Source: Chthonomonas sp. UBA2785
GTDB lineage: Bacteria; Armatimonadota; Fimbriimonadia; Fimbriimonadales; Fimbriimonadaceae
DNA length: 64,000 nucleotides
Assembly: GCA_002352215.1 (NCBI GenBank)
Contig: DEIB01000054.1
Span: 1-64,000 of the forward strand
Direction: 5' to 3'
Part shown: one piece after another, positions 23,561 through 30,796 of the stretch
Position numbering within the stretch: the stretch's first letter is position 1
Layout: every line of letters starts with the position of its first letter
Program-made: the position numbers and the translations under genes
Notes under the pieces: generated by a model
Told to the model about the DNA's origin: nothing
Database searches by the model: none
What the model saw: the letters and a program-made list of their open reading frames with translations, nothing else

Positions 23561-25093
23561 TTAGTTGGCCTTGAAGATTTCGACGTACTCTTCGCACGCC
23601 TTGCGGATCTTGCCTTCCAGGTCGTCCGTCATCTTCTTCTCGGTGGCAAGGAACTCGATCACGTCCGGGTAGCGGCTGTTGATGTGAGCCAGGAGGCCCT
23701 TTTCAAACGCGCCGACCTTGTCGTTCGGGATGTCGTCCAGGAAGCCGTTGGTACCGGCGAACACCGCGATGATCTGGTTCTCGACCGAGTACGGGCTGGC
23801 CAGACCTTGCTTCAGCAGCTCGGTGAGGCGCTGGCCTCGGAGCAGCTGCAGCTGGGTGGCGCGGTCCAGGTCGCTCGCGAACTGGGCAAACGCCTGCACT
23901 TCGCGGAACTGGGCCATTTCCAGCTTCAGTCGGCCGGCAACGGCCTTCATCGCCTTGATCTGGGCGTTCCCACCCACGCGGCTAACCGAAACCCCGACGT
24001 TAATGGCGGGGCGGACACCGGCAAAGAAGAGGTCCGGTTCGAGATAGATCTGACCGTCGGTGATGGAGATCACGTTGGTGGGGATGTACGCGGACACGTC
24101 GCCGGACTGGGTTTCAATCACGGGCAAAGCGGTCAGCGAACCACCGCCGCGCTCATTGGAGAGCTTGGCCGCGCGTTCCAGCAGGCGGGAGTGCAGGTAG
24201 AAAACGTCACCCGGATAGGCTTCGCGTCCCGGCGGGCGGCGAAGGAGCAGCGACATGGCGCGGTAGGCCACGGCGTGCTTGGAAAGGTCATCGTAGATCA
24301 CCAGCGCGTGGCGGCTGCTGTCGCGGAAGTATTCACCCATCGCGGCCCCGGCGAACGGAGCGAGGTACTGGAGAGCGTTGGAGTCCGACGCACTGGCCAC
24401 GACGACGATCGTGTACTTGAGGGCGTCGTTTTCGCGCAGGGTTTCCACTACGCGGGCCACGTTGGCCATCTTCTGACCGATGGCGACATAGATGCAGTAG
24501 ACCGGGTCCGCATCGCCGCGCTCGTGGGTGGACTTCTGGTTCAGGATGGCGTCAATGCAGATCGCCGTCTTACCGGTTTGGCGGTCGCCAATGATCAGCT
24601 CGCGCTGGCCGCGACCAATCGGGATCATCGCGTCTACGGCCTTGATCCCTGTTTGCAGGGGTTCGGTGACCGGTTGGCGGTCCACAACGCCCGGGGCATT
24701 CACTTCGATGAGCGACTTGCCTTCGGCGGCGATGGGGCCGAGCCCGTCCAGCGGTTGACCCAGCGGGTTCACCACGCGGCCGAGCATGGCTTCGCCCACG
24801 GGGACTTCCATGATGCGGCCGGTGCCGCGCACTTCTTGGCCTTCCTTGATTTCGGAGGCGTCACCCAGAAGCACGACCCCGATGGAGTCTTCTTCCAGGT
24901 TGAGAGCCAAGCCCGTCACGCCGCCCGGGAAGTCGAGCATTTCGCCCACTTGGCAGCCGGGGAGGCCGTAAACGCGGGCAATGCCGTCGCCCACTTGGAT
25001 AACGGTGCCGACTTTGTCGGTGGCGTACTTGTTCTCGTAGCCTTGCAGTTCTTGCTGCAAGATGGAGGTGATTTCTTCGGGTCGGATGGCCAT
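23561..25093 (-). CDS. atpA: ATP synthase alpha subunit
   Basis: The 510-residue non-catalytic F1 subunit has P-loop GDRQTGKT (169-176), the N-terminal VGDGIARVYGL, and AYRAMSLLLRRPPGREAYPGD with the conserved Ser-Leu-Leu-Arg-Arg-Pro-Pro segment. Length is standard. No Shine-Dalgarno is visible before the ATG, as for most genes in this cluster. It is 12 bases from atpG and 16 from atpH. Confidence 0.98.
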   Translation of the reverse strand: MAIRPEEITSILQQELQGYENKYATDKVGTVIQVGDGIARVYGLPGCQVGEMLDFPGGVTGLALNLEEDSIGVVLLGDASEIKEGQEVRGTGRIMEVPVGEAMLGRVVNPLGQPLDGLGPIAAEGKSLIEVNAPGVVDRQPVTEPLQTGIKAVDAMIPIGRGQRELIIGDRQTGKTAICIDAILNQKSTHERGDADPVYCIYVAIGQKMANVARVVETLRENDALKYTIVVVASASDSNALQYLAPFAGAAMGEYFRDSSRHALVIYDDLSKHAVAYRAMSLLLRRPPGREAYPGDVFYLHSRLLERAAKLSNERGGGSLTALPVIETQSGDVSAYIPTNVISITDGQIYLEPDLFFAGVRPAINVGVSVSRVGGNAQIKAMKAVAGRLKLEMAQFREVQAFAQFASDLDRATQLQLLRGQRLTELLKQGLASPYSVENQIIAVFAGTNGFLDDIPNDKVGAFEKGLLAHINSRYPDVIEFLATEKKMTDDLEGKIRKACEEYVEIFKAN

Positions 25094-25109
25094 AGTCGTC
25101 GGTCTAGGT

Positions 25110-25664
25110 TTAGGCTTGGTTTAAAAGGTCTTTGACAATGCGTTCACGGAGGCGATCAAGCCCGCCGCGAAGACTGCCGTCAATGACAAGGTTGTCGTAA
25201 GTCACACGCACGCCGCCGATAATCTCGGGGCGAACAACAAAGGTAGGTTCGGGGGTCCGGCCGGTGGCTTTGGCCACCTTATCCAGGATGGATTGCTGCT
25301 GGGCGGCATCCAATGCTTGGGCCGATTCCACGGTCACGGGCACCACTTGGCCCGTTTCCTGGCGCAGGCGGATGAACACGTCGCGAATCGCATCGATTTC
25401 AGATTCACGGTTCTTGCTCACCAGAAGGCGCAGAAGCGACATCGTCAGGCCGGTCACGCGGTCGCTGAACAGCTTGTCGTACATCTTCAAACGGTCTTCG
25501 CGGCCGATGCGGGGATTGCCGAGGAAAGCTTGGAGGTCCGGATTGCCCTCGATCACCGCGCAGACGCCATTCAGATCGTCCTCAATGCTGGGGATGATGT
25601 TTTGCTTCTTCGCCGAGCCAAAGATGGCGCGGGCGTAGCGGGCGGCAACGCGGGATTCGCTCAT
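25110..25664 (-). CDS. atpH: ATP synthase delta subunit
   Basis: The 184-residue subunit links the peripheral stalk to the top of F1. Its start VAARYARAIFGSAKKQ and its C-terminal FVVRPEIIGGVRVTYDNLVIDGS are typical of the OSCP/delta family. It overlaps atpF by 4 bases (ATGA), so the peripheral stalk subunits b and delta are translationally coupled. Confidence 0.95.
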   Translation of the reverse strand: MSESRVAARYARAIFGSAKKQNIIPSIEDDLNGVCAVIEGNPDLQAFLGNPRIGREDRLKMYDKLFSDRVTGLTMSLLRLLVSKNRESEIDAIRDVFIRLRQETGQVVPVTVESAQALDAAQQQSILDKVAKATGRTPEPTFVVRPEIIGGVRVTYDNLVIDGSLRGGLDRLRERIVKDLLNQA

Positions 25665-26293
25665 CGTCCAGGAACCTCAGCGGTGGCGATGAATTCGTCG
25701 ATCAGGCGGCGATTGCGGTCGTTGTCGACGTTCTCGTTCAGCAACTTTTCGGTCGCTTGCAGAGAGAGGTCGGCCACGTGCAGTCGGACTTCGGCCAGCA
25801 CCTTGTTGCGCTCGGATTCCATCTCTTCGCGGGCCTTGCGTTGCATCTCTTCCACGCGGGCATTGGCCTCGCTCACCATCTGCGTGCGCAGATCTTGGGC
25901 TTCCTTGATCTGGCTCTGAATCTGGTTGCGGGCGTCTTCTTCCGTTTGGGTGATGCGCTTTTCGTAGTCGCTCTTCATCTGCGCCATTTCGGTGCGCAGG
26001 TTCTCAGCGTCGGCGAAGGTGCTTTCCAGCGATTGAGTGCGCTGGTCAATGGCTTCCTGCAGCGGCTTGAGGAAGAAGGTTTTGATGACCGGGAAAAGGA
26101 TGAGGAAAACGCCAATGGCGGCCACGGTCTTCCCGAGGTCCAGCGGAATGCCTTGCGCCTCTAGATCCTTTTGGAAAGCGAGGAAGGCCGGCGGATTTGC
26201 GCTCACATTGGCGCCGCCGAGCATGAGAACCACACCAATCACGATCAGGACGATCGTGGGGGCTCCACCAGACTTTTGCGTTTCTTGACTCAT
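25661..26293 (-). CDS. atpF: ATP synthase b subunit
   Basis: The 210-residue subunit is a membrane-anchored coiled coil forming the peripheral stalk. It has two hydrophobic segments (about 13-32 and 55-75) where most bacterial b subunits have one, then a long charged helix rich in Glu, Arg and Gln to the end. The extra first segment may be an uncleaved signal or a second membrane pass. No Shine-Dalgarno is evident. A strong hairpin separates it from atpE. Confidence 0.93.
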   Translation of the reverse strand: MSQETQKSGGAPTIVLIVIGVVLMLGGANVSANPPAFLAFQKDLEAQGIPLDLGKTVAAIGVFLILFPVIKTFFLKPLQEAIDQRTQSLESTFADAENLRTEMAQMKSDYEKRITQTEEDARNQIQSQIKEAQDLRTQMVSEANARVEEMQRKAREEMESERNKVLAEVRLHVADLSLQATEKLLNENVDNDRNRRLIDEFIATAEVPGR

Positions 26294-26313
26294 TGAAAAC
26301 TTGAGAAATCAGG

Positions 26314-26337
26314 GGTGGAGGCGTTGCCGCCTCCACC
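26314..26337 (-). other. mRNA hairpin between atpE and atpF
   Basis: A perfect 10-base stem GGTGGAGGCG / CGCCTCCACC with a 4-base loop begins about 20 bases after the atpE stop. There is no T run, so it more likely blocks 3' decay or marks a processing site than terminates transcription. That could raise the amount of c subunit, which is needed in many copies. Confidence 0.6.
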
Positions 26338-26357
26338 AAATAGGGGACGAATCGAGC

Positions 26358-26594
26358 TTAGCCCTTGAACGCGCCGCCGCCCACGAAGACGGTGAGCAGG
26401 AACACGAGTTCGACGAACGCCAGAGCGATGATCATCGGGGTTTGCATCTTGCCGATGGCTTCCGGCTGGCGGGCCATGCCGTTCATGGCGCCGTAGCCGA
26501 TCAGGCCGAGGCCGATGGCAACGCCGAGAGCAGCGAAGCCGAGAGCGAAGGGCAGGTTAGATGCCGCAGCGACTTGAGCGAGAGTAGGGTTCAT
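26358..26594 (-). CDS. atpE: ATP synthase c subunit
   Basis: The 78-residue hairpin protein forms the rotor ring. Two membrane helices (about 15-40 and 53-76) flank the polar loop ARQPEAIG, and the ion-binding carboxylate is E62 in ALAFVELVF. The residue after E62 is Leu, and the Na+-type Gln/Ser-Thr ligand set is not evident, which points to H+ coupling. The gene is the third of the core atp genes after AtpI-like and atpB. Confidence 0.96.
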   Translation of the reverse strand: MNPTLAQVAAASNLPFALGFAALGVAIGLGLIGYGAMNGMARQPEAIGKMQTPMIIALAFVELVFLLTVFVGGGAFKG

Positions 26595-26637
26595 GGTTTT
26601 GGTTTCCGTTTTCTAGTTGAACAGATGTAAATCGTTG

Positions 26638-27519
26638 TTAGGCGTGGGCCGGTTCTCCGTGCCCGTGGTCGTGACCGTGATCATCGCCGTGGTGTTCATC
26701 GTGCGTGACCATGGAGACGTACACGCAGAAGAGCAGGGTGAAGATCATGGCCTGCACGATGCAGGTGAGCAGCTTAATCGGCATCAGGAACATCCCGATC
26801 GGCACGTTCACGTCAAAGCCGCCAATGTTGGCGATGTGCTTGCCCAGGTCGTTCATGGCGACCACTGCCTTGTGACCCCCGTCGATGTTCCCGTAGAGTC
26901 GCAGGCTGAGCGAAACGTTCTTCATCGTTTCGGAGAGCAGTTCGACGACGAAGATCATCGGGGTGATGAGGACGGCCAGAACGAGCGGCAACTTCGGACC
27001 GGCAAAGTGCGCGATATGCCCGAACAAGCCGTTCTGCCGAATGCCTTCCCATTGCACGTAGCCCACCACAATGAGCGCCATCGCCAGGTTAAAGCTAAGG
27101 TCGCCGGTGACGGAGGACGGGAAGAAGAGGGAAACGATGTTCCCGAAGAAGATGACCAGCCAAAGCGTGACCAAGAACGGCATGTAGCGGCGCCCGCGCG
27201 CGCCAATGATGCCCACGGCCATGTTTTCGATGAACACATACATGTGCTCCGTCCATTGCGTGGTCCACTTGGTGAAGTAGCGCCCGTTGAGGCCCTTGCG
27301 CATCGAAACCGTCCAGCCAAAGATGAGGGCGAGAACGATTGCGAGATAAACGCCGACCCCGGCGAAGCTCAGTCCGTGGGCGCCGTGGTCTCCCTTGTGG
27401 TCACCTTCGACCGCGTGGGTCGTGGACGTGGAATGTTCGGACGCGTGTTCGTCCGTTGCGTGCCCCGCTTCTTCACCCGCTGCGAGTAAACGGGAGCCGA
27501 CTTGCAAAAATTCCAACAT
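26638..27519 (-). CDS. atpB: ATP synthase a subunit
   Basis: The 293-residue membrane subunit forms the proton half-channels. The essential arginine is R207 in NVSLSLRLYGN, and the core membrane helices span about 52-285. Both ends are unusual: residues 20-48 hold seven histidines, and the last 22 residues hold eight in an Asp/His/Gly repeat. These tails could bind metal or buffer protons. The family average is about 240-270 residues without such tails. Confidence 0.95.
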   Translation of the reverse strand: MLEFLQVGSRLLAAGEEAGHATDEHASEHSTSTTHAVEGDHKGDHGAHGLSFAGVGVYLAIVLALIFGWTVSMRKGLNGRYFTKWTTQWTEHMYVFIENMAVGIIGARGRRYMPFLVTLWLVIFFGNIVSLFFPSSVTGDLSFNLAMALIVVGYVQWEGIRQNGLFGHIAHFAGPKLPLVLAVLITPMIFVVELLSETMKNVSLSLRLYGNIDGGHKAVVAMNDLGKHIANIGGFDVNVPIGMFLMPIKLLTCIVQAMIFTLLFCVYVSMVTHDEHHGDDHGHDHGHGEPAHA

Positions 27520-27525
27520 GAGACG

Positions 27526-27885
27526 CTATTCAGGCGACCGGCGTTGCACCGACCACCCGATGAGTAGGCAGTATACCAACGCCATCCCCGCCAGGAAGGC
27601 TCCCGGTCCCGGGTCATTTTGACGCTGAATCCAGATGGCCCCAACCCCGAACAACGCGAGCCCTGCGAGCACCCCGTTTACACTCAGCAAAGCGGCAAAG
27701 GCCGAGACTTTGTGGCCCTCACTCACCCGGGACAATAGTCGCACCGGGCCCCATAAAGAGCCCACGGCGGCGGCCGTCCCGAGCACGCCGAGCGACCATC
27801 CTAAGGCGGCTACGGGAGCAACCATAGCTGCGGCCAGCAGGCCACCCAAGAACGTGGCCAGCCCCAAAGCAAAGAGCGATCTCAT
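27526..27885 (-). CDS. AtpI-like membrane protein
   Basis: The 119-residue protein has four predicted membrane segments (about 3-22, 27-48, 58-80, 92-112) and sits between the AtpZ-like gene and atpB, the usual place of AtpI. AtpI-type proteins help assemble the c ring. Sequence similarity is too weak to be sure by eye; the call rests on position and topology. It overlaps the upstream gene by 4 bases. Confidence 0.6.
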   Translation of the reverse strand: MRSLFALGLATFLGGLLAAAMVAPVAALGWSLGVLGTAAAVGSLWGPVRLLSRVSEGHKVSAFAALLSVNGVLAGLALFGVGAIWIQRQNDPGPGAFLAGMALVYCLLIGWSVQRRSPE

Positions 27886-28271
27886 CCGCGACGAGCTTGA
27901 GTCTGCACGCGGTAAATGGCGTAGCCCACACCGAGAACCCCGCCGAGCAGCCCAAAGATGCCGCCCATCGGACCGTTGAGCCGCTGACCGTCCAGGAAGT
28001 AGCCAATAAGGAATCCCAAAAGCGGCAACCCGATGACGGCATAGGCAATGGCCAATCCCAGACCCGCGCCCCGCGCGATCTCAGGGTCGGCCACCGGCGC
28101 GCTGGACTTCTGCTCCGCTTGCCGGGACTCGTGTCGCTCCCGCGCCCCTCGAGCGGAGGCCTCGAGTTCTTGCATCCGCGCTTCCATATCCGCATCAGCC
28201 TGGTCCAGGCGGCGCCGGGCCATCTCGGCGGCATCTTTTACGGCATCCTCGGGGGCTCGCGGGTCGTCCAT
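27882..28271 (-). CDS. AtpZ-like ATP synthase assembly protein
   Basis: The 129-residue protein has a charged Ala/Arg/Glu-rich N-terminal helix (about 1-60) and two membrane helices with GAGLGLAIAYAVIGLPLLGF and GYFLDGQ, a pattern close to AtpZ/AtpI (putative F0F1 ATPase subunit). AtpZ proteins sit at the head of atp operons and have been tied to Mg2+/Ca2+ transport with AtpI. It is the first gene of the cluster; TACAAT ends 6 bases before its ATG. Confidence 0.7.
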   Translation of the reverse strand: MDDPRAPEDAVKDAAEMARRRLDQADADMEARMQELEASARGARERHESRQAEQKSSAPVADPEIARGAGLGLAIAYAVIGLPLLGFLIGYFLDGQRLNGPMGGIFGLLGGVLGVGYAIYRVQTQARRG

Positions 28272-28277
28272 ACTCGT

Positions 28278-28283
28278 ATTGTA
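28278..28283 (-). promoter_or_regulatory. -10 box (TACAAT) of the atp operon
   Basis: TACAAT on the minus strand ends 6 bases before the ATG at 28271, suggesting a leaderless first gene. The start of recG on the plus strand (28286) lies only 14 bases away, so the two promoters must overlap. Confidence 0.55.
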
Positions 28284-28285
28284 CG

Positions 28286-30442
28286 ATGTCGTCGGCGCGT
28301 CCCTCTGATCCGCTAGCTACCGACGTGCAGTTCCTCAAAGGCGTCGGCCCCAAGGGGGCCATGCTCTTGCACAAGCTCGGCCTCAAATCGGTGGAAGACG
28401 TGTTGTGGCACTTTCCGCGTCGGTACCAAGATCGGCGCAACCTCCCGCCGCTCTCCATGCTCCGTCCGGGAATGGAAGCCACCGTGCGCGGGGAACTGGT
28501 GGAGGTGAAAACCCGTCCGATTCGCGGTGGGCGGGTGCTGATTTCCGCCACCCTCGCGGATCGCACCGGCGAAGTCACGCTCACTTGGTTTAACCAACCG
28601 TGGGTGGCGCGCGAGCTGAACCGCCAACGCGGGGAGATCATCGCGTTCGGCATGGTGAAGGAGGGTCTCCGCCACCAGCTCGAAATGGCCGGCCCCGAGT
28701 GGGAGTGGATTGACCCGGAAGACGAGGCCGATGACTTTGCGCGCTTGGTGCCCGTGTATCCGTTGAGCGAAGGCGTGCCGCAAGCGATTGTGCGGCGGGC
28801 GGCCCACAGCGCCGTTGCCTATTTTGCCGAGAGCATGCCCGACGCCCTGCCCGCGTGGCTCCGCAAGGAAGAGCGCCTGCGTGGGGTGGCTTGGTGCCTG
28901 CAGCAAATGCACCTCCCGGACACCTTGAAGGAACAACAGGAAGCCCGACGCCGGCTGGTCTTCGAGGAGTTCTATCTCCTGCAACTGGTGCTCCAGCTCA
29001 AACGGCAGGAAGCCCACAAGGAGGTTGGGATTTCGTTCCCTATCTCCCAGTTAGGTGGCAACCGGGCGGCCTCGCCTCACCTCTTCGATGCGCCCAGCGT
29101 GCTGGATGAGGGCGGCACCCTGGCCGATGAAGTCGCGCACATGCTGCCGTTCGAACTCACCGGTGCCCAAAAGCGCGTGGTGCAAGAAATTTGGGAAGAC
29201 ATGGAGCGCCCCATGCCCATGAACCGCCTGGTGCAAGGGGACGTGGGCAGCGGGAAAACCGCCGTGGCAGCCTGTGCGATGTTGGCGGCAGTGCGGTGCG
29301 GCTACCAGGCCGCGCTGATGGCCCCCACCGAAATCCTGGCCGAGCAACACGCCATCAACCTCAAGCGGCTCTTTGAACCCCTTGGCATTCGCGTCGGGCT
29401 CATCGTGGGCAAGCAGACGGCCGCCATCAAGCGTCGCCAAGCCCAGCTCACCCAGACCGGCGATATCCAGATTGCCGTGGGCACCCACGCGCTCATTCAA
29501 GAGGGCGTGAAGTTCCACCGGTTGGGGCTGGCGGTGGTGGATGAGCAACACCGGTTTGGAGTGCGCCAGCGGCTGGCCCTGCGCAACAAGGCCGTGGGCA
29601 ACCCGGATGTGCTGGTGATGACGGCCACGCCCATCCCTCGCACCCTCACCATGACGCTCTACGGGGACCTCGACCTCAGCGTGATTGACGAGCTTCCCCC
29701 GGGCCGCAAGCCGATCAAAACGCATTGGAAGCGCCCGAACGACCGGCCCGCCGTGTACCAGGCCGTGCGCAAGCTCATTGACGAAGGCCGCCAGGCGTAC
29801 TTTGTCTGCCCGATGATCAGCGAGAACGAGAAGGTCCAGGCGCAGGCCGCGCAAGACCTCCATTACCGGCTGGAAAAGGAGGTGTATCCCGATCTCCGGC
29901 TCGGGCTTTTGCACGGGCAGATGAAGGGTGTGGAAAAAGAGGAGATAATGGCCCGCTTCCGAGCGCACGAACTGGACATCTTGGTCAGTACGGTCGTCAT
30001 CGAAGTGGGGGTGGACGTCCCCAACGCCAGCGTAATGGTGATTGAAGACGCCAACCGATTCGGCCTGAGCCAGCTCCATCAGCTGCGCGGGCGTGTGGGG
30101 CGCGGCGGGCACCAGAGTTATTGCATCCTGGTGGCCGACGCCACCAGCGACGACGCGAGGGAACGCATGGAGATCATGGTGGAGACAACGGACGGCTTCC
30201 GGATCGCCGAGAAGGACTTGCAGATCCGAGGGCCGGGCGACATCGCCGGCACCCGCCAGAGCGGGGCGCTGGACCTTCGCATTGCCAACCTCGTCACCGA
30301 CGGAAGACTGCTAGAAGAAGCTCGTCAGGCGGCCCTGCGAACTTTAGAGCGTGATCCTGCACTCAGCCTCGATGAGCATGTCTATATTCTCAATAAAATT
30401 GCGCAACAGAGGGACGAAACCGCGCTGATTACAGTAACGTGA
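28286..30442 (+). CDS. recG: ATP-dependent DNA helicase RecG
   Basis: The 718-residue fork-reversal helicase has the wedge/OB domain (about 1-200, LKGVGPKGAMLLHKLG and WHFPRRYQDR), Walker A GDVGSGKT near 318-325, the DEQH box VVDEQHRFGVRQR near 420, and the C-terminal QLHQLRGRVGRGG and KDLQIRGPGDIAGTRQSG motifs. The last two are specific to RecG. Length is slightly above E. coli RecG. A rhodanese gene follows after 15 bases. Confidence 0.97.
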   Translation: MSSARPSDPLATDVQFLKGVGPKGAMLLHKLGLKSVEDVLWHFPRRYQDRRNLPPLSMLRPGMEATVRGELVEVKTRPIRGGRVLISATLADRTGEVTLTWFNQPWVARELNRQRGEIIAFGMVKEGLRHQLEMAGPEWEWIDPEDEADDFARLVPVYPLSEGVPQAIVRRAAHSAVAYFAESMPDALPAWLRKEERLRGVAWCLQQMHLPDTLKEQQEARRRLVFEEFYLLQLVLQLKRQEAHKEVGISFPISQLGGNRAASPHLFDAPSVLDEGGTLADEVAHMLPFELTGAQKRVVQEIWEDMERPMPMNRLVQGDVGSGKTAVAACAMLAAVRCGYQAALMAPTEILAEQHAINLKRLFEPLGIRVGLIVGKQTAAIKRRQAQLTQTGDIQIAVGTHALIQEGVKFHRLGLAVVDEQHRFGVRQRLALRNKAVGNPDVLVMTATPIPRTLTMTLYGDLDLSVIDELPPGRKPIKTHWKRPNDRPAVYQAVRKLIDEGRQAYFVCPMISENEKVQAQAAQDLHYRLEKEVYPDLRLGLLHGQMKGVEKEEIMARFRAHELDILVSTVVIEVGVDVPNASVMVIEDANRFGLSQLHQLRGRVGRGGHQSYCILVADATSDDARERMEIMVETTDGFRIAEKDLQIRGPGDIAGTRQSGALDLRIANLVTDGRLLEEARQAALRTLERDPALSLDEHVYILNKIAQQRDETALITVT

Positions 30443-30457
30443 GGCTGGGGAAATCGA

Positions 30458-30781
30458 ATGAACATTCCGGAGATTGAAGTACAAACACTGAAGGCATGGC
30501 TAGATTCGGGTCGCGACCTTGTGCTCCTTGATGTTCGTGAGCCCAATGAGCTCGAAGTCAGCGTACTTCCGGGCGTCATCAATATCCCGCTCAAGTCGGT
30601 GGAAGACCGACTGGACGAACTAGACCCGAGCAAGGAAACGGTCGTCATCTGCCGGTCGGGCATGCGCAGCGGCACCATAACGGAACTCCTCCGGGCTCGC
30701 GGCTTCAAGAGCGCTTACAACCTTGCGGGGGGCATGAACGCCTACGCCACCCAAGTGGACCCCACCCTCAAAACCTACTGA
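30458..30781 (+). CDS. Rhodanese-like sulfurtransferase domain protein
   Basis: The 107-residue single-domain rhodanese carries LVLLDVREPNELEVSVLPG and the active-site loop CRSGMRSG with persulfide cysteine C65. Such proteins shuttle sulfane sulfur. No export signal is seen, so it is cytoplasmic. It follows recG closely and converges on topA, 15 bases from its stop. The sulfur acceptor is unknown; MnmA at 46 kb is one possible user. Confidence 0.9.
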   Translation: MNIPEIEVQTLKAWLDSGRDLVLLDVREPNELEVSVLPGVINIPLKSVEDRLDELDPSKETVVICRSGMRSGTITELLRARGFKSAYNLAGGMNAYATQVDPTLKTY

Positions 30782-30796
30782 GAGCGGGGCGTCCCT

